Notes under the pieces: generated by a model
The model's input: the letters and a program-made list of their open reading frames with translations, nothing else
What the model was told of the DNA's origin: nothing
Database searches by the model: none
Translations under genes and position numbers: made by a program
Shown: positions 31,345 through 33,710 of the stretch, piece by piece
How the letters are laid out: every line of letters starts with the position of its first letter
Numbering within the stretch: position 1 is the first letter of the stretch
Origin: Bacteroidales bacterium
GTDB taxonomy: Bacteria; Bacteroidota; Bacteroidia; Bacteroidales; UBA932
Reading direction: 5' to 3'
DNA: 33,710 bases
Assembly: GCA_024401825.1 (NCBI GenBank)
Contig: JAKSKF010000017.1
Location: 1 to 33,710 of the forward strand

Positions 31345-32004
31345 TTATCTATTGGTTGATGCTATTATTTCCAGACATTCCCTGCATTTTTCCGCAATCC
31401 AGTTCCAGTCTCCGGCCTCAATCCTCTCTTTGGGGAAGAGTTTGGAGCCCATCCCCACACAAAAGGAACCGGCTTCAAACCATTTTCTGAGATTGTCGGC
31501 TTCGGGAGCCACTCCGCCCGTCACCATAATCCTGGTCCAGGGCATAGGGGCAAGCACCCCCTTGACGAAAGCGGGGCCCACAACGTCGCCGGGAAAAACC
31601 TTCGTCAAGTCACAGCCCGCCTCCTGGGCCCTTCCGATTTCGGTGGGGGTGAGACACCCCGGGCAGTATGTCACACAGCGGCGGTTGCACACCGCGGCGA
31701 CTTCAGGGTTGAAAAGGGGGCCTACCACGAAGCTTGCTCCCAGTTGAAGATACAGAGCCGCCGTGGGGGCGTCTATTATAGAGCCTGCGCCCAATGCCAG
31801 GTCGGGACACTCCCTGAGCGCCCACTTTGAAAGTTCGCCGAACAGTTCGTGCGCAAACACGCCGCGATTGGTGAACTCGAAAGCGCGGACGCCGCCATCA
31901 TAGCAGGCCTTGACAACTTTCTTGCATATATCTATGTCCCCGTTGTAGAAAACGGGCACCATAGGAGCGGCCTTGATTTTGGCCATCACATCGGACTTTG
32001 TCAT
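31345..32004 (-). CDS. eda: 2-keto-3-deoxy-6-phosphogluconate aldolase (KDPG/KHG)
   Basis: 219 residues from the ATG at 32004. Family marks are MVPVFYNG near 15, the catalytic-acid EFTNRG near 44, the Schiff-base lysine in CDLTKVFPG near 140, and MVTGGVAPEADNL near 165. It cleaves KDPG to pyruvate and glyceraldehyde 3-phosphate, the last step of the route. An in-frame ATG at 32037 inside the kdgK end would add 11 residues; the downstream one is preferred as it leaves a 13-base gap and gives the usual length. Confidence 0.93.
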   Translation of the reverse strand: MTKSDVMAKIKAAPMVPVFYNGDIDICKKVVKACYDGGVRAFEFTNRGVFAHELFGELSKWALRECPDLALGAGSIIDAPTAALYLQLGASFVVGPLFNPEVAAVCNRRCVTYCPGCLTPTEIGRAQEAGCDLTKVFPGDVVGPAFVKGVLAPMPWTRIMVTGGVAPEADNLRKWFEAGSFCVGMGSKLFPKERIEAGDWNWIAEKCRECLEIIASTNR

Positions 32005-32017
32005 AATTTGCTGATTG

Positions 32018-33043
32018 TTAGCGTTGAACACGGCCATTGGCGCTGCCTCCCGCAAGAGAGAGGACCTCAGCTTCGCTGACCATATTGAAATCTCCGTTGA
32101 TTGTCTGTTTGAGAGCGGAAGCCGCCACTGCGAACTCCAATGCGGAGGCAGGGTCGTCCGGGTACTTGAGCATTCCGTGGACAAGGCCTCCGCTGAAAGC
32201 GTCTCCTCCGCCCACCCGGTCTATCACGGGATTTATTTCATAGCGTTTGCTCTGATAGAATTCCCTGCCGTCATACATCATAGCCTTCCACCCGTTGAAA
32301 CTCGCGGAATACGATTCCCGGAGAGTGGAAGCCACATACTTGAAACCGAATTCCTCCTTCATCCGGCGGAAGATGCCCTTGTAGCCTTCCGCATCCGTGA
32401 GGCCGCTTTCGACGTTGGCGTCCGGCTTGAAGCCCAGGCACAGCTCGGCATCCTCCTCGTTGCCTATGCAAACGTCAACGTATTTCATAAGGGGGCGCAT
32501 AACTGAAACGGCCTTCTCCGACGTCCAGAGTTTCCTGCGGAAATTGAGGTCGACGGACACTGTGGCGCCGTGTCTCTTTGCCGCTTCGCAGGCCAGACGG
32601 ACGAGCGCCGCGGCATTGTCCGACAGCGCCGGGGTGATGCCGGTCCAGTGAAACCAGGAGGCCCCTTCCATAATCCTGTCGAAATCGAAATCCGCGGGGG
32701 AGGCTTCGGCGATGGCGGAGTGCGCCCGGTCATAGATGACCTTGGAAGGGCGCATAGAGGCTCCCGTCTCGCAATAATACAACCCGAGCCTTTCCCCTCC
32801 GAGAGTTATGTAATCCACCTTGACACCGTATCGGCGGAGCGCGTTGACGGCCAACTGACCTATTTCGTGTCCGGGCAACTTCGTGACGTAGTATGAGTCG
32901 TGCCCGAAATTGGCAAGGCTCACCGCGACGTTGGCTTCTCCTCCTCCGGGAATCGCGCGGAAGGTTTCCGCCTGGACAAGGCGGTCATTGCCCGATGGGC
33001 TGAGACGCAGCATTATCTCACCGAATGTTACTACTTTTGCCAT
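32018..33043 (-). CDS. kdgK: 2-keto-3-deoxygluconate kinase (PfkB family)
   Basis: 341 residues. PfkB marks are the N-terminal VTFGEIMLRLSP, the GGGEANVAVSLANFG segment near 35 and the C-terminal VGGGDAFSGGLVHGML with the catalytic Asp. It phosphorylates 2-keto-3-deoxygluconate to KDPG. KdgK is assigned from its place next to eda and uxaC; a general sugar kinase is possible but less likely. The ATG at 33043 is the family-like start. First gene of the cluster. Confidence 0.88.
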   Translation of the reverse strand: MAKVVTFGEIMLRLSPSGNDRLVQAETFRAIPGGGEANVAVSLANFGHDSYYVTKLPGHEIGQLAVNALRRYGVKVDYITLGGERLGLYYCETGASMRPSKVIYDRAHSAIAEASPADFDFDRIMEGASWFHWTGITPALSDNAAALVRLACEAAKRHGATVSVDLNFRRKLWTSEKAVSVMRPLMKYVDVCIGNEEDAELCLGFKPDANVESGLTDAEGYKGIFRRMKEEFGFKYVASTLRESYSASFNGWKAMMYDGREFYQSKRYEINPVIDRVGGGDAFSGGLVHGMLKYPDDPASALEFAVAASALKQTINGDFNMVSEAEVLSLAGGSANGRVQR

Positions 33044-33068
33044 AGGGAGTGATATTGAAATACGCTTG

Positions 33069-33101
33069 TAAATATAAACATAAAAAAGACAGGTTGTCAA
33101 C
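33069..33101 (-). promoter_or_regulatory. Candidate promoter of the hexuronate operon
   Basis: On the minus strand a TTG at about 33098-33100 is followed, 21 bases later, by TATATTTA (33069-33076), seven of eight positions of TAnnTTTG. This is 25 bases before the kdgK ATG. No clear operator was seen, and no regulator gene lies in the window. Confidence 0.4.
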
Positions 33102-33111
33102 ACCGGGCAAC

Positions 33112-33710
33112 TTATCTCCAAGGCCACTCTCCACCCTCTTCGGGGTCTTCCACATTGTCTTTATCCTCGACTGTCACCACACAGCCCGCCTTGAATCCTC
33201 CGTCTTTCGAAGTGACTTCCACAGTGGCGGTTCCCTCTTTGACGGCAGTGACTTTGCCGTCCCGGTCAACCGTCGCCACAGAACTGTCGGTACTGCTCCA
33301 TACAACGGCCTTGTCCGTTGCGTCCGACGGGCTGACAGTTGCGACAAGGGTCACAGTCTCCGTCTTCCGCAGGGTCACTTCCGTCCTGTCCAGACTCACT
33401 CCCGTCACAGGTACCGCCTTCGCGATTACCGTCACTTGGCACTGAGCCGTCTTCCCGCCGTCCTCGGTCCTCACCGTGATTCGGGCCTCGCCCGCTGAAA
33501 CTGCCGTCACCCTGCCATCGGTTACCGTTGCCACCGCCGGGTTGTCCGTCGTCCAGCCGACGTTCCTGTTGTCGGCGTTCGCAGGTTCAACGCTCGCGGT
33601 AAGCTGTATGCTTTCTCCTTCGGTCAGAGACACTTCCGTCCTGTCCAGACTCACCCCCGTCACAGGTACCGCCTTCGCGATTACCGTCACTTGGCACTGA
33701 GCCGTCTTCC
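33112..33710 (-). CDS. Big_2 Ig-like repeat protein, C-terminal part (runs off the right edge)
   Basis: About 199 codons of the C-terminus are present. Two Big_2 domains of about 85 residues can be seen, each with a VPVTGVSLDRTEV opening, a W-T/S core (VGWTTDNPAVATV; VVWSSTDSSVATV) and a final TVIAK or VVTVEDK strand. The protein ends in an acidic tail and GGEWPWR. The repeats differ from those at the left end (85 versus 81 residues; TAQCQVTV versus TATCTITV), so this is another gene or another part of a long mosaic gene. Probably a surface protein. Its end lies 68 bases upstream of kdgK. Confidence 0.85.
   Translation of the reverse strand, partial: KTAQCQVTVIAKAVPVTGVSLDRTEVSLTEGESIQLTASVEPANADNRNVGWTTDNPAVATVTDGRVTAVSAGEARITVRTEDGGKTAQCQVTVIAKAVPVTGVSLDRTEVTLRKTETVTLVATVSPSDATDKAVVWSSTDSSVATVDRDGKVTAVKEGTATVEVTSKDGGFKAGCVVTVEDKDNVEDPEEGGEWPWR
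33376..33710 (-). repeat. Tandem 255-bp (85-codon) Big_2 repeat
   Basis: Bases 33631-33710 match 33376-33455 with one difference in 80. The offset of 255 bp equals one 85-residue domain. The window ends inside the near-identical block. Confidence 0.9.

Noticed and set aside
1-33710. Circular molecule joining the two Big_2 gene fragments
   Set aside because: Both fragments are on the minus strand and the codon phase would fit across the ends, but the join would cut an Ig-like domain short and the repeat types differ. Chromosomal genes such as lepA and mdh also argue against a 34-kb circle.
33112-33710. Regularly spaced repeats as a possible CRISPR array
   Set aside because: The repeats are in-frame protein domains of 255 bp with coding variation, not short repeats with unique spacers.

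Overview
The window looks like chromosomal DNA from a gut-type member of the Bacteroidota, most likely order Bacteroidales. The evidence is: promoter boxes of the TAnnTTTG type (with TTTG about 19-20 bases upstream in the best cases), few recognisable Shine-Dalgarno sequences, moderately high GC, and a protein set typical of the order. That set includes Big_2 surface lipoproteins, a peptidase M64, a split transketolase, a class III ribonucleotide reductase, an SDR-type mannonate oxidoreductase and an ECF sigma factor paired with a beta-barrel anti-sigma factor. No genus can be named from the sequence alone. Both ends lie inside arrays of Ig-like (Big_2) repeats, which suggests a whole contig whose assembly stopped in repeats.

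Layout. 1-749 (minus): start of a Big_2 lipoprotein preceded by a 58-residue peptide gene. 750-1824: a roughly 1 kb eroded stretch with a broken serine recombinase and no convincing intact gene. 1825-3622 (minus): two-gene transketolase, divergent from lepA (3661-5454). 5468-9248 (minus): an orphan lipoprotein and a 967-residue ABC exporter downstream of tRNA-Pro. 9424-12010 (plus): tightly packed operon lolD, trmN6, a phosphodiester glycosidase-like protein and tsaE. 12024-13016: malate dehydrogenase, divergent from a phosphopantetheinyl transferase. 13767-16326 (minus): a TPR protein and an EnvC-like protein. 16385-18215 (plus): ECF sigma factor and a putative dual-membrane anti-sigma factor, closed by a terminator. 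18316-21089 (plus): a lipoprotein overlapping comM/yifB. 21099-24755 (minus): nrdD, nrdG and a CapA-like protein. 25037-25112: tRNA-Ala with a strong terminator. 25220-33043 (minus): a seven-gene run holding the complete glucuronate route (kdgK, eda, exuT, uxaC, uxuB-like SDR, uxuA) followed by a secreted M64 peptidase. 33112-33710 (minus): C-terminus of a second Big_2 protein.

How the genes work together. The hexuronate cluster would import glucuronate and convert it through fructuronate, mannonate and 2-keto-3-deoxygluconate to pyruvate and glyceraldehyde 3-phosphate, which transketolase and malate dehydrogenase could process further. The oxygen-sensitive NrdDG pair fits an anaerobe. The sigma/anti-sigma pair, LolD, EnvC-like and CapA-like proteins point to envelope maintenance.

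The most unusual signals are the near absence of the tetramers CATG (7 copies) and GATC (3 copies) in 33.7 kb, the probable trans-envelope anti-sigma factor, promoter boxes lying only 4-5 bases from start codons, the recombinase that lost its catalytic serine through an internal deletion, and a palindrome plus tandem hairpins between nrdD and tRNA-Ala.
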